A stretch of DNA of 64,000 nucleotides, from assembly GCA_947652115.1 (NCBI GenBank), contig OX393566.1, positions 15,428,494-15,492,493 of the forward strand, written 5' to 3'. Made by a program: the position numbers and the translations under genes. The stretch comes from Blastomussa wellsi (taxonomy: Eukaryota; Cnidaria; Anthozoa; Scleractinia; Plerogyridae). Of the stretch, positions 33,567 through 45,400 are shown one piece after another (position 1 is the stretch's first letter; each line of letters begins with the position of its first letter). The notes beneath the pieces were generated by a model. It had not been told where the DNA came from. It did no database searches and worked only from the letters and a program-made list of their open reading frames with translations.

Positions 33567-33734
33567 TTTATTAAAAACTAGCTATGGTATATTGCATTTC
33601 CTGAGTTTTGATTGGTTGAGAGGCAATGGTAAATGAGCTCATATACCATTGACCTACCAAAAAAGGATGTGTACGTATAAAAGAATGCATTTTTGCAATG
33701 TTTGTACAATATTTTTGGGGCGTTTTTAATAAAA

Positions 33735-33769
<35 letters not shown>

Positions 33770-33880
33770 GTTATAGCCAACTCGGCGCTATGCGCCTCGT
33801 TGGCTATCTACCATTTCATATCCAACACGCGCTCATGGAATAATTGTTAAATAAACCATAGTAACTTGTGGTCTATTGCT
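33567..33880. mobile_element. MITE with internal 116 bp palindrome; second copy at 40597-40765
   Basis: ATTAAAAACTAGCTATGGTA starts the block, which recurs at 40597. At 33733-33848 ACAATTATTCCACTCGCGC pairs with GCGCTCATGGAATAATTGT, and GCCAACTCGGCGC pairs with the GCGCCTCGTTGGC centre. Confidence 0.65.
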
Positions 33881-34134
33881 TTCATATAATAATCCAGAAA
33901 ATGTGATTTTTCCATGAGTTTACTGGCACAATAAACCATAGCTGATTGACCAATCATAGCACATGCATTGATTTGATTATCATATAAAAATAATGATATT
34001 TAGAGATGAAACCACATTAGCCTTGGCTGGTTTTCATGTGGGTCCTCGTTATATCCGGTAGCCTCACAGCTCCTATAACCTCTAAATTTCAGTGGCAGGG
34101 ATAATGTTGCAGCCCTATTGTTTTAGGGTAGGGT

Positions 34135-34375
34135 CCATTGTTTCTTCTTTTCTCACCTGAGGGGTGGTCCCCAATCAGGTGAGACCTTGTGAGAGCTGAG
34201 AGGTGACCCCCCTCTATCCAAGTCAAATTGGAATTTAGAAATGTTGGTTTTGAGGGAGGAAAAGCAGAGAACCCTGAGAAAAACCTTGTGAGGAGAGAAC
34301 CAACAACAAACTCAACCCGGAATTGTTGGGAGGAGAGCACTCTTGCCACTAAGCCACCCTTGCTTCCCTAAACAG
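34135..34375 (-). mobile_element. tRNA-like SINE, minus strand
   Basis: On the minus strand GGGTGGCTTAGTGGCAAGAG resembles an A box and CCGGGTTGAGTTTG a B box; the body contains GTTGGTTCTCTCCTC and GGTTCTCTGCTTTTCCTCC. It is a family different from the two others in the window. Confidence 0.5.
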
Positions 34376-35244
34376 ACACTAACATTGGACAGTAACTAAT
34401 ATTATTGATGTGCCGAGTACAAAAGGTCCCCGCTATTTTGAGGCCAGTTTTCACATGGAGAATCAAATATTCTTTAAATATTTGATTACCGTACCTCCAA
34501 AACATATGGATAAAAATGGACATTAGTTATATTAAAAGAACTGGACCACCCACGATTAAAAACTTTATTTTGCCTAAATCTCCATTGGCCATAGACTAGC
34601 TGCTGTGAAACTTTACATTTTCAAACACACAATTGGTGTACCAGACACAGATGACATAAAAATAGAAACTAAAGGTAAGAAACAATGCTCGCTAAAATAC
34701 AGTGACGCATAAAACAATGGTTTGTGTGTTCTTAACTGCATTTCCAAAACGAGAGCCAACTTTGTCCTAAACAATCTACCAAAAGTTAAAAAACAGGTGT
34801 AAAAAATTACTTTGTTATCGACAAATGCTTAGAATAATCTTGTCTGTCTGTTAAAATTTAACAATTATCCTGCAAAATTTCAAGGAATAGTGCCTGATAC
34901 CTTCATAACAAGAATCTTACATGTAAATCTTACATGAAAATCTGTGAAATTTTGACAATGCAAAACAAGTCACACCTATTTATATTATAATCCACAGCTT
35001 TCAAATAGGCTACGACTTTATAAGCAAAAGCAAAATAAGCTTCCAGCACTTATCCAAATATTTTGTGGCACTATTAATGTACACTTCTTTTATTCAAGTA
35101 CAAGTGAATTAATTCCAAACACACTTTGTAGCCAGTACAATATCTTCTGTTTTGCCAGCTACTATAAATCAGACTGTCGAAGTCTGCTGCTCTTATCAAA
35201 TTTTAACAGTAACCTTTAATCTCCTCTTTAACCTTCTTATACAA
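34376..35244. other. Intergenic, nothing recognised
   Basis: AT-rich sequence with no supported coding or repeat feature. Confidence 0.4.
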
Positions 35245-35600
35245 AGTTTAAAGGTGATGTTACATGGGCCAATTTTTAATGTTGATTTTTAATCCAAGTT
35301 ACACGAGATAACTTTTAATGCACCATTGTTGCGGCAGCCCGAAGCAATGGTAAGTAATTAACACAACCTCACTTTTAACATGTGTACTACTCAAGTGTAT
35401 GTTAACAAGGGTGTTACATGAACCAGCTCCAACAAAATTCAGTAAACAATGTTGCCAGTTTTTGAATTACTTACAAACTGCTGCAACACGTTCCACAATA
35501 TTTTGTTGAGTTAAAAATCGCCCAATACATTGTTACATGGTGCCGATTTTTAATGCAGCAATGTTGGGTTAAAAATACCGGTAGTTGTTAAAAATTGTCT
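35245..35600. mobile_element. Probable MITE with inverted ends
   Basis: GTTACATGGGCCAATTTTTA near the left end and TACATGGTGCCGATTTTTAA near the right end, with CAACATT and AATGTTG blocks, form imperfect inverted ends. The interior repeats the motif TTTTTAAT. Confidence 0.45.
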
Positions 35601-35742
35601 TGTTCAAGGTAGCTTACTACAGTTTTAAATGGTAAATGAGCCCAACTTTGAACTCTTTTGTACCCTGTTAGTTATAGCATAAAACCGTGATATGTGAAAT
35701 TTGAACAATAAAAATGATAATAAACAGCCAAAACGTCTGACT

Positions 35743-36048
35743 GAGTGCATAAGAGGGGACTGGGCACAAGTAGCTTCAATGGTGTTTTTCTCAAAATCTA
35801 ACTGTATGACCTCACCTCAAAATTTCAGAAATTGGATATTGGTTTTGATTAAACATTCATATCCAATAAAATAAAAATCTTTCAGACAGGTTAAAGAATG
35901 GGCAAAATATCACATTTTCCAATTTTGCAAAAAATCTGTCTTACAGATTTACATGAATGTTTAATGAGAAATTTATTATTCATATGGGTCTACTTTGAGC
36001 AACATGCCATTGAAACTACTAGTGCCCAGTCTCCTCTTAGCACTAGGT
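35743..36048. mobile_element. MITE with about 40 bp inverted ends
   Basis: GAGGGGACTGGGCACAAGTA then GCTTCAATGG at the left is the inverse of CCATTGAAACTACTAGTGCC then CAGTCTCCTCTTAGCAC at the right. The ORF at 35898-36149 overlaps the right end and is not called. Confidence 0.65.
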
Positions 36049-36218
36049 TGTTCATTTTTGCACCACAACCTGGGACAAAAGGTGAAGCTGAAACTACTGC
36101 TCTTCCAGTAGGCTTTGACATTATGAGATCACAAATCAAATACAAATAATAGTGGCTTGAGTTTTGGTGTGATTAGAAAAACAACGATATGTGATACAGA
36201 CAAATGTACTGTGTAGGT

Positions 36219-36335
36219 TCTGTCCTTGTGTAGTGGTACACAAGAGCCGATACAAAAGACCAAATAATACACCACAGAACACCAATGAATCCTAAACAGA
36301 AAATACCCTTGTGCACTGGTACACGAGGACAGAAC
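36219..36335. repeat. Inverted repeat, 117 bp
   Basis: GGTTCTGTCCTTGTG then GTGGTACAC at the left is matched by GTGCACTGGTACACGAGGAC then AGAACC at the right. Confidence 0.7.
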
Positions 36336-36608
36336 CACTGTGAAAATCACAAGCAAATCACCATATCTGTGTTTGAAATCAGTTTGCAGTCTCATGCCTA
36401 GCACTGCTGGGGTCTACAAGGAAGAGTGAACTAACACCAGATGCTGAAAAGCAGATACAAATTGCTTCCATATTAAGTGTATGCCGAACAAAGCAGTTCC
36501 ATGCATTGGTTCACGTTGGTTTCAATTTCTCTCTCACTGACCACCAGATCATCATTAATATGGTACTAATTTAAAAGGTTTCTCAGCTTTCACTTATTCA
36601 CCAGAAGT

Positions 36609-37667
36609 TCAACCTTGTGATTTAGTCAAAGGTACATTAGAGACTGCCTCATATGAAGCTACTCCATTTCTAATCATTCCTGGTTCAACAAGCTGTGTGT
36701 TTTCTCGTGGGGTGGTCTCTGGCACTGAGTGAACAATACTATCATCATGCACTTGAGCAAAGCTTACAGCAGCTGGTACTGCAGGACGTGAACTTTTCAC
36801 TGGGCTTCCCTCTGATGTTAAACATACAAGTGCCTTCACACGGTCTTCTGTGAATGAGAACTGACCAACTGGCATGTTGGTAAAATCTAGTTTAGCTGGC
36901 TCTTTCTCTTCACTCAGCTGATCATCTTGTTTCTTGGCATCAAGTTCTGCCTTTAGTGAGATATTAGGGCGACCTTTTCCAGATGCCATTCGTTTCATCA
37001 TTTGTTTTCGGTTACAGAACCAAACTCTTACAGTGACAGGTTCTAACCCTAATTTTGCAGAAAGTTCATTAATTTCTGCACTGGTAGGCTTTGGATTCTG
37101 TTCAAAATTGTGAATTAAATACTGCAGAGTTTCATTTGAGAAGGAAGTTCTTCTTTTACGTTTTTTGCACATTCGCAGCCCTTTGGCACACTCCTGTTCT
37201 TTTTGTTCAATCCATGCCTGCAAGACTGGCTTCATTTTCTCTGCTGCCTTAAGACCAAGATTTTTGGACTCAAATCGAGAGATGAACGACTGACTGTAAG
37301 ATGAATGTCCATTGCTATGTGACAGCTCATTGCCCACATCTTCCTGGGTGTATCCAAGTGCGATCCGTCTGGCCCTGAATGACTCAATGAAAGCTTTCAT
37401 ATCTGTTGTTAAACAAGTATCAGACAACGTCCCAAACATTTGTGCTGAAGAATTTGGTGACTCAGAGGACTCTGACACAGCACCTTGGCCTATTTCTTGT
37501 GAAGGGGGTGGCTCTTCAGGCTTCTCCACCTGAATATGTGTGACAAGTGATGGAGGAAGGCCAAGTGAAGTACCTGGAATGGTATAAGTGGAGTACCCTG
37601 TAATGACACCCTCTCCAGTTTGAGAAGCAGGAAGAGCTTGTATCTGGCTTGTAAGAAAGTGCCCCAC
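36609..37667 (-). CDS. POU gene terminal exon (both DNA-binding domains)
   Basis: Begins VGHFLTSQIQALPASQTGEG after acceptor tttgcacacag and ends KSQG then TGA. It holds the whole POU domain, the homeodomain and a Pro/Ser/Thr-rich tail of about 125 residues, so DNA binding is not split by introns. Confidence 0.92.
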   Translation of the reverse strand: MGHFLTSQIQALPASQTGEGVITGYSTYTIPGTSLGLPPSLVTHIQVEKPEEPPPSQEIGQGAVSESSESPNSSAQMFGTLSDTCLTTDMKAFIESFRARRIALGYTQEDVGNELSHSNGHSSYSQSFISRFESKNLGLKAAEKMKPVLQAWIEQKEQECAKGLRMCKKRKRRTSFSNETLQYLIHNFEQNPKPTSAEINELSAKLGLEPVTVRVWFCNRKQMMKRMASGKGRPNISLKAELDAKKQDDQLSEEKEPAKLDFTNMPVGQFSFTEDRVKALVCLTSEGSPVKSSRPAVPAAVSFAQVHDDSIVHSVPETTPRENTQLVEPGMIRNGVASYEAVSNVPLTKSQG

Positions 37668-40600
37668 CTGTGTGCAAATAAAACCATAATTAATCTCCAA
37701 CCCGCCAATTCATGTGTGCACACTCTAGCTAACATAAAAACAGGTCCGCAATGCGTACATGTGTGGCTTTTGAGTTGAATTGTAAGAGTAGCCCTGAAAA
37801 GGACTGTTGCTGGTAGTAGTGACTGATGTTTCTACATTCTGAGCAGAAGTCATGGGCTTCTCTCACTCAGAAGATCAGACCATGTGATAAACTGTTTGGT
37901 TCAAGCCATTTACTTTATTCTAAAAGCATTCTCGTCCCCATAGCCCTTTTCGTTTCCCCTAGCTGGCAGGGCCTTGGCTCTGGGGACAGTCCAAGATTCT
38001 AGGACTTCCAGACTTGTATAAAGTATTGATGTTTCTACGTGTTGTGTGCTGCAATATAGCAGCCGTTGAACATTTTGACTTCCATTTAAGATTTAGCTGT
38101 TCTCAAACAGCCAATAAAAAAATTCAGAGCCCAGAGCCCTTTGTTTTTCATGCCAAGGCCCTGCTAGCTAAGGGAAATGAAAAGGGCCATGGGGATGAGA
38201 AGGGTTTTGAGGTTTCAACCCCACCCCTCCTTGAGGAATTCCAGTTTACATTTTTGACTTTAACCCTTTGGCCCCTGAAAATGCATATAAGCGCAAATAC
38301 GATGTACATTTTGTCCCAGCAAACATGGCCAAAAGGTCCCTCTCTGTTCCAGTCCTCCTCACTCAGTTTTAAAATTGAGAACGTTTCTTGCTCGTTTGTG
38401 TTAGTTGAAATATTTCAAGTTTTTTTCAAAACACTGTTTACAGCTGTTGTCTGGAGATTTAAAAATGGTGGAATGAAGTTCATTGAATATTCTTTGATAC
38501 ATCAGATGAAAGTGACAATTTGTTGGAGACTAGCTGTTCGAGCAAAACATCTGCCTCAGAAGATGCCAAAAGTGAGGAAAATGGGAGAAAATGATGACAA
38601 GTACCTGTGGCATGTTGTTATCATGGAAGAGGTGTTCTTGGACCGCCAGTAACACGAAAAAACTCGGTTGAAGTCAATGTTTACATATTTAGACTCTTCA
38701 CCTATTCTACTTTTCAGAAATGTATGTTTATTTATGTTTCGGGTGAAAACATAGGCTGTTATGAGCCAATTTCTCTACTCATGACATTTTTCCTCTAAAA
38801 TTGGGTATAAATTCAGGGAACAAAGGGTTAAAGGGACAATGCCCCTTTAAGACCCCCTACCTCTTGGAATTTCCACTGACGCTTCAATTTGAAATCTCCA
38901 GTGATCCTCCATTGACCGGAGGGTATAGATTTGACTGCCAATATCGTGATTAATTTTTTGTGTAGAAAAATTGTTCAGTGTCAGTGTATTTACCGCTGAA
39001 TAGGAATGAAAAACACTTAAAGGGCCCTAGTCACCCATGCCTTTGTTTTTGTTTACATGCAAGAGTTTTAGTATTAAGTTTTACATGGAGGATCTGAGAA
39101 ACTTGCTAAAGGTAATTAAAATACTTCAGTAACATAACTTATAGTGATGCAGGAAGATTCCACTTCTCCATAATTTTGATGGTATCAAAAATGGTGGAGG
39201 CTGACTAACAAAACTAAATGAGTGGATCAAACGCGGGTCCATTATTTACCGGTACAGTGTTCTTGATTATTGCAGAAGAAAGAGAACATAAGTTTGCTAA
39301 AAATCCAAACGCATGGAAAGCTAACCAGTTGGCATTTGACAAAGCAAGCCAAGGAGTTGAAGCCAGAACTACTGGAACAAAGTTCAGCCAGTGGCAGGCA
39401 GGGTGAAAAAATTCAACCCTCTGCAGGGGAGTGTTCGATCAGTAATCAGAGGAAATGAAATAATATTAAGTGGCTGTGATTTTTATCAGATGCAGTGTTC
39501 CTTGTGTGTGAGGGCCATACTCACTGGGGAATATTGGCCCAAGGTCATGACTGTACTCAGTCCATATATAAATGACTGCCGGACAATATTCCCCAACACG
39601 GCTCAAGCAAGCTACCGGTAGGTTAGTAAGTTGTTTGCTTTAGCATATACTAAAACAGTGGATAGTGTTGTTGGCGTGCTCTGATTGGCTATTCAAACAT
39701 GGGATATCCTTTGTTATTATACAACAAATTGTAACAATGTCCAAATATGGTCATTACGCTCTCAATATCCATCAACTGCAGCTGACAGATATTGTGTGGT
39801 ATACATTAAGTAACAATAGTTCAGTAGAAGTTTCGCAAAGCACCGCATAACAGCAACTTTTCTAGCTGTAAAATGCTCTTTGACAATTTGTTGAATAATA
39901 AAACAATTATCCTGCTCAATCTTGCAGAAGATCGTCTGATTTTAGCCCAATCAACCTATGGCCTCGTCAGCTTAGTATCAGGCGATATTCTGCATGATTT
40001 CGCAGGATAATTGTTAAGTATTCACCTCCAAGCAACTAGTGAGCCTACCGGACCCTCATGTAAATAATTGAGTTGAATAAATAAGCACACTGGCATTGTA
40101 ATTTTTCACCAAAACTGGACCATTTTTGTACTTTGCCGTTGGTGTAAACACAACTAAATGCACCTCAACTCAACTTTATTTAAAAAATTTTGGAAAATTA
40201 TAGTGTTACAAGCATTGCTTCCCCCGCATTATATCATTAGGCTCTTGCATTATTGAAGTGATACTCATGACAACAGCCCTTTAATCTGTTTCCAATCTAG
40301 ATTAATCTGTTTCACCCAGAAGATAACAATTAACTGCGCTTGCTTTTAATGAATTTAAATTATTCGTAATTAACAACTTATCTTTATCTTGGTCTATTTC
40401 ATTTTATGCCAGGATGAAGCAGAGTAATCTAGGTTGGAAACAGATTCAATCTGAAAACACCTACAACATGTATACATGGAAATTACAAGTAATTAGTGGC
40501 ATATTCCATATTATTATTCAACAAACTGCCATATTGCCCATATATGGTGATGAAGCGATTGTTATCCATCATCTGTACTTGACATATATCCTGCACTATT

Positions 40601-41630
40601 AAAAACTAGCTATGGTATGTTGCATTTCCCGAGTTCTGATTGGTTTAGAGGCAATGGTATATGAGTTCATATACCATTGACCTACAAATATGGTAGGTGT
40701 ACGCATAAAAGAATGCATTTTTCGCAATGTTTGTACAATATTTTTGGGCATTTTTAATAAAACTATTATTCAACAAACTGTCACACTGCCCATATATGGT
40801 CATGAAGTGATTGTTATCGATGATCTGCAGTTGACAGGTATTTAGTAAATAAACCCCTTCAGGCGGCTGGTATATTGGAGGATAATGCCTGAGGCTGAAA
40901 GATTGTTCAAAAAATGAGGAGTTGGCCGAGAAGCAAAGCTTCAAGGGAGGGCAAAGGTGAAATTTTAAGGACATTCTTTCAGCTAAAGGCATTATCCCCA
41001 ATATACCAGTAAGCCAGAAAGGGGTTTATTTATTTTATAACCCTCCGTTTAATTTCAACAATGTGATTGTCGCAGTGAAAAAGGAAAAACCTATAGTGAT
41101 AATCAGGGTGAACTTGTGGTTGAAATGAATCAAAATTGATTGATTTGCATATTTTTTTTCAAAACTATGATTTTGTTAAAAAGCTGAAAGGGTGGCTGTT
41201 TGTTTGTTTAACACTCCTCCATAAAATCACACCACCCACATCAAATCGGACAGGGTGTATTGGCTGACACCCATCGTCCGATTTTGTACCACATGATGCG
41301 TTTTGTCCAATGAGCGCGCGCAAAAATTAATCGGCAGGTTATAACCCGCTATAACCTGCAATATACGTTAAGTTGCAATAACTCAGCCGAAGACACGCAA
41401 AGCACCGCATAACGTCAAATTGTCTAGAGCTCTGTAAAATGTGCTAAGTTGGCAATTTTTTAAGTATACCACTTGAAAGCATTGTGCAACTGGTATGTAC
41501 TCCTTAAATCAGCAGTTATCACATTACAGTTACCTGGACACTGGACTGAATCTGGTTGGTGTTTTGGCAAAGTTGATCAGAAACGATAACAGACCTTGTG
41601 TTTCCTAAATCAGCAACAGATATAAGGTGT
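36609..41630 (-). CDS. POU-homeodomain transcription factor, possibly class VI-like (last two exons)
   Basis: Exons 41534-41630 and 36609-37667 join in phase 0. The first is Gln/Ser-rich (VIVSDQLCQNTNQIQSSVQ). The second encodes 352 residues: a POU-specific domain at about residues 88-160 (RARRIALGYTQEDVGNELSH, SYSQSFISRFE, KPVLQAWI), a very short linker, and a homeodomain at about 167-227 starting KKRKRRTSF, with recognition helix RVWFCNRKQ including the POU-type Cys at position 50. Such proteins bind octamer-like DNA in the nucleus. The YSQS and KPVL words and the KKRKRRTSF start are most like POU class VI, but the domain is diverged and the class is not certain. The Met at 37700 is intronic: the acceptor tttgcacacag lies at 37668. 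The 5' exons were not found; the exon at 41534 needs one upstream in phase 2. Confidence 0.88.
37775..37870 (-). mobile_element. Penelope-like end remnant, relative of 4120-4260
   Basis: Minus strand: TGACTTCTGCTCAGAATGTA then GAAACATCAGTCACTACTAC and ACAGTCCTTTTCAGGGCTA. This is the same terminal sequence family, but the hammerhead core CTGATGA is destroyed. It lies in the last POU-gene intron. Confidence 0.5.
37925..38205. repeat. Inverted repeat flanking about 120 bp
   Basis: TCGTCCCCATAGCCCTTTTC then GTTTCCCCTAGCTGGCAGGG pairs with CCCTGCTAGCTAAGGGAAAT then GAAAAGGGCCATGGGGATGA; GGCCTTGG and CCAAGGCC also pair. It overlaps the 212-codon ORF at 38014. Confidence 0.75.
38264..38827. mobile_element. 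piggyBac-type MITE with TTAA target sites
   Basis: TTAA at 38260-38263 is followed by CCCTTTGGCCCCTGAAAATG; the right end TTCAGGGAACAAAGGG is followed by TTAA at 38828-38831. The outer 15-20 bp are inverted repeats (CCCTTTG..CCCTGAA). The interior has a Ser/Glu-rich open frame (SDESDNLLETSCSSKTSASE) reminiscent of the acidic N-terminus of piggyBac transposases, so it may be an internal-deletion derivative. Confidence 0.7.
38832..39511. other. POU-gene intron, no feature recognised
   Basis: Two overlapping 62-codon plus ORFs at 39218-39458 are Lys/Glu-rich but have no family match. Confidence 0.35.
39512..39629. mobile_element. Foldback MITE, family of 6288-6416
   Basis: CTGGGGAATATTGGCC and GGACAATATTCCCCAA are inverted, and GCTACCGGTAGGTTAGTAA matches the end of the 6.3 kb copy. 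The left outer end is lost. Confidence 0.65.
39902..40016. mobile_element. Short MITE with 14 bp inverted ends
   Basis: AACAATTATCCTGC at the left and GCAGGATAATTGTT at the right are exact inverted repeats, with weaker inner pairing. Confidence 0.65.
40597..40765. mobile_element. MITE copy related to 33567-33730
   Basis: ATTAAAAACTAGCTATGGTA, ATACCATTGACCTAC and AAAAGAATGCATTTTT recur in the same order as at 33.57 kb; the internal palindrome is absent here. Confidence 0.65.
40846..41033. mobile_element. Foldback MITE, 188 bp
   Basis: TAAATAAACCCCTTC at the left and GGGGTTTATTTA at the right pair, as do GGCTGGTATATTGG with CCAATATACCAGTAAGCC and GGATAATGCCT with AGGCATTATCC. Confidence 0.8.
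41534..41630 (-). CDS. POU gene penultimate exon
   Basis: Acceptor atatttttag, donor gtaact, one base plus 32 codons reading HLISVADLGNTRSVIVSDQL then CQNTNQIQSSVQ. Its phase-0 end and Gln-rich content fit directly onto the terminal exon. Assignment rests on phase, strand and composition. Confidence 0.7.
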
Positions 41631-42289
41631 CTAAAAATATATATATAGTTAACTGACTTTCACAGTTTAGCACTGAAATGTTTTGACCTCCCACTATACA
41701 GATTAAGCATCCAAAGGATATTATATTTTGGGACTGAACGTGTGCTCTTGGTATTTTTGTATGTGTGTGTGTGGGGGGGGGGGAGGTATTACGTGAATTT
41801 TCACTATAATTATAACTAGGAAGGAGACATTTCCAAGCAGACTGTTATTATTATTTTGCAATGGGGAGTATGTTACAAAATAACTTTTACAGGAGATAGG
41901 TAATGATTGACGAATTTACCAGGAAATATTCTTCATTGTCCTTTATATATTTTGATGGAACTCACAAGAGTGATCATGCAATTTCTCCTAATACCTATAT
42001 GTCAACTGGACAGGTGTCAAGACTGAACAACTAGGCTTTAACAAATGAAACTTGGTTTACTTGCCTGATTCTACACAGTACCCATAAAGTTCTCTTTGGT
42101 TGTGTTGAATTGGTGCATTACTTAATGAACATTTTAAGCCTGTGCGTGACTAATGTGATCACAAAAGGAACAACAACAACAAAAAGGTGTGTAACTGGTT
42201 GCATTTGCTTTACTGTGCATTTTCAAAGTTACAACAGAATTACAATGTTTGAAGTTGTGACAGTGACTGTCTACAGAACAGTATATTTA
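41631..42289. other. Between the POU exon and the PPCS stop codon
   Basis: Holds a TG/G-run at 41760-41785 and no recognisable exon. It must contain the PPCS 3' UTR. A missing POU 5' exon could also be here, but no in-frame ATG with a good donor was found. Confidence 0.4.
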
Positions 42290-42478
42290 CTAGGTACCTT
42301 GCATCACCGAGGTAGCTATAAACTGTTGATGCATTTTTTTAAGATCACCAACAATCTTCTCCTCAATTTCCCGTCCGGCCTCCAGCTCAGAATCTGACAT
42401 CCATATGGCTGTCTCTTGGGATGGTGTGATCATCACAACAGTCTTCTTACGGGTTTGAAGGATATTGGATACCACAAC
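42290..42478 (-). CDS. PPCS: PPCS terminal exon
   Basis: Acceptor ttgttatag, 62 codons and TAG. Reads [20 protein letters not shown], then [20 protein letters not shown] and ends [13 protein letters not shown]. Confidence 0.93.
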   Translation of the reverse strand, partial: VVVSNILQTRKKTVVMITPSQETAIWMSDSELEAGREIEEKIVGDLKKMHQQFIATSVMQGT

Positions 42479-45400
42479 CTATAACAAGACAATACAACCT
42501 GTAATTTGGACAATACATCTGCAGCAATTTTAAAACCAAGCAATGTTGCCAAACTGATTGATTGGCTTGTTTCAATCTAAAAATTTGAGCAGTTTTACCA
42601 GGTTGCCTACACTGCTATCAAATTTTGTCCTTCACCTTAACCATGTCCACTGCTCAATATTTAACTGTTTGATTGGCTAGTCTAAGAATAAAAAAAAATT
42701 CTTACTAGTTATAGTGTTAGAGCTGATCAAACCAAACTTGTTATTAGAGACCTAAGTTAGATTGAAGGACACGGACGCCAACAAGGACAAGATTTGACTT
42801 CAAGATTTTTTTCATATACTAGGAAAATAGATACCCTGGGAAAATTTAATTTTTTCAGCAGCAAAGTTAGCATGGCTATTTTAATTGAAGACAGATAAGC
42901 CCATTACTGATCCAATATGATAAAACTACTAACATTTTGATAACTTGAGTTCACTACTAACCATTATAACTATATCTCTCAGATAGTATGTGCACAGTGA
43001 TTGGTTAATTTTAAGTGCCGTATTTGATAGTATGGCCCACGAAATTTGTTGTCATCATTTCAAGTTTTTTTTCAACAACTAACCTAGGGAGGCGCAGTGG
43101 CCTAATGGTTAGTGTGCCGGACTCCAGATCGGACAGTCTGGGTTCGAGCCTCTAGCGGGGCACTGCGTTGTGTTCTTGGGCAAGACACTTTACTCACACA
43201 GTGCCTCTCTTCACCCAGGTGTATAAATGGGTACCGGCGAATTTACTGCTGGGGGTAACCCTGCGATGGACTAGCATCCATCCAGGGGGGAGTAGAAATA
43301 CTCTCTGTTGCTTCATGCTACAGAAACTGGGATAAGCTCCGGCCTGATGGGTCACTAGGCCCGACTGCAGACTTACCTTAACCTAGAAGTACAAATGTGC
43401 TGTAGAGCTATGCCAGGTCAAAAAAGTAATTTACATCCTTATAAATGAGAAACCATGATGGCGAGTAAACAGCAGATTCAATCAAGGAGGTGACAGTGGT
43501 ACAACTATACTGAAGTATTGGCTTCATGTGGTGAGCTACATCTAAATGAATAAAACAACTGACAGGAAAAGAAACAAAGTACCTGATGTGAGTATTTAGC
43601 TAAGGCTTGTCTTGCTTTCTTGGAGATAATGTTCATGTCTGTTTCTAACTGTAATGGAAGGAAACACATTTGTGATAGAACGCTTGTAGATTTATACTAA
43701 AAAGGATAGATAGTAAGTAGCATAGCCAATCAGAGAGTAGCATTCCTGAAATAATACAAGTAGATGTATACTGATAAGTAATATATCAAGCAGAAGTGAC
43801 AATGTATCACTGGGATATCCAAACATTGAGCAGCTGAGTATTTTGGCAAAATTTGAGGAAATTGGACAGCTGATGAATTTATATTATGTCTTCTCAACTA
43901 CATTTTATCAAAACAAAAGCTAAGGAGTTAGAACCGGATAACCAAATTAAACCTCCTTCATGGTTGTGTTTGTCTTTGTTTTAAGTTGATGACTGATTAA
44001 AACAGGTTCAGAATCAACCTTATTCTAAAATGGCAGCCAATTAATTAATCTTTTGAATGCATGGCAAGGGCCCATAACAGTATCTTGTTGCTAAGTTATG
44101 CGGTTGCCACGGAAGTGCAATGTTATTTCTGGTGTTTTCAGGGCCTTTCTGTGTAGCGGCAAAATTTACTGTGGTTACTTCTTTCTTTTTCGGCAAGAAA
44201 CTTAAAGGGCCTCTGTCACTTTTCCGCACATGTGTGACGATTTGATTTCTATTCTGACGGAACAGAAATCAAAGTTAATTTATGCGATTAAAATCCTCTT
44301 CCATTGACCTCGCGAGGCTTGTAAAAGCTATAAAAATTAAGAGAAGGTATTATTTGGTCATTTTTGGAAGTTTTAAACGGAAGACATTGCTTGTATTTTC
44401 TTATCAATATCATAGGAAACATGATGTTCTCGAAGGGTGATACACAAAGCGGGTTCGAGACAAAATCTAAAACAAAGGGATGAGGCAAAACAAAGAGGTG
44501 TTCATGCACACGTGAAAACTCCAAAACAATCGCAGAAGGCCATGGTCATTCGTAGCAGCATGCAGTGCTCAACCTTGCCAAATGTCTATTGTTTAAAATA
44601 CTTTCAATGCGAATTAAGGCTCCGTATGCGCATTATCATGACAATAGCCCTTTAATACATTCACAGAAACCTGTTATCCATTGAAAGCAATATTTGTGAA
44701 CATACAATGTAGACAGATTCAGACGTTTGCCAAGCAAACAAAAATAACACTGCTAATTTACGTGATATATTTTTTGACAGAAGTGATGTACGGTGATTAA
44801 AAAAATGAAAACACACGGAACTACCATGTTTTGAAAGCTTCCCCTTCAGCTCAGTACAGACACCTGCGAAAACCATGGGCAAAAGTCAAAGCATAGTCAC
44901 TAGAGCTGAACAAAGTAAAAACAATTAAACTGTAGTAGTTTGTCGGCAAGTGAAGGCAAAAATTTCAGTATTAATTGAAAAATAATTCGTTGTGAAACAA
45001 ATTTAGCTGTCAAAATTTGCTCAACAAAACGGCTGAAATAATTTGTTCCGCAGCTAACAACATTAAAGGAATAAAGCTGTTCAACTAATCATCTATACAT
45101 TCAACAGAGCAAGCTATCAAGCACAAAAATTGGTTACGCCGTTCGTGCCTGTTTCGCAAAATTACGAACTGATTACAAGTGATGAAACTAAAACTAAAAC
45201 TCATTTTAACATTCACATCCAACTTCATTTACATTAGCAATAGCCTGAGGGACAGAAGCCATTGTTAAAGCTATGCAAAAGCAAGCAGGATTTTAAGTAA
45301 AAGTTTTTTTTATTATTTTATTTTTATAATTTGCATTACAAAACCACTTACAACGGTACTTACAGCACTATTTACGTACTAACAGGATTTTAAGTAAAAG

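Noticed and set aside
37668..37700. Start codon of the POU ORF at 37700
   Set aside because: The stretch between it and 37668 ends in an acceptor (tttgcacacag) and an upstream exon in the right phase exists, so this Met is intronic.
38014..38652. 212-codon plus-strand ORF, the longest non-retroelement ORF after the POU exon
   Set aside because: It overlaps an inverted repeat (37925-38205) and the left half of a TTAA-flanked MITE, has low-information composition, and no family resemblance.
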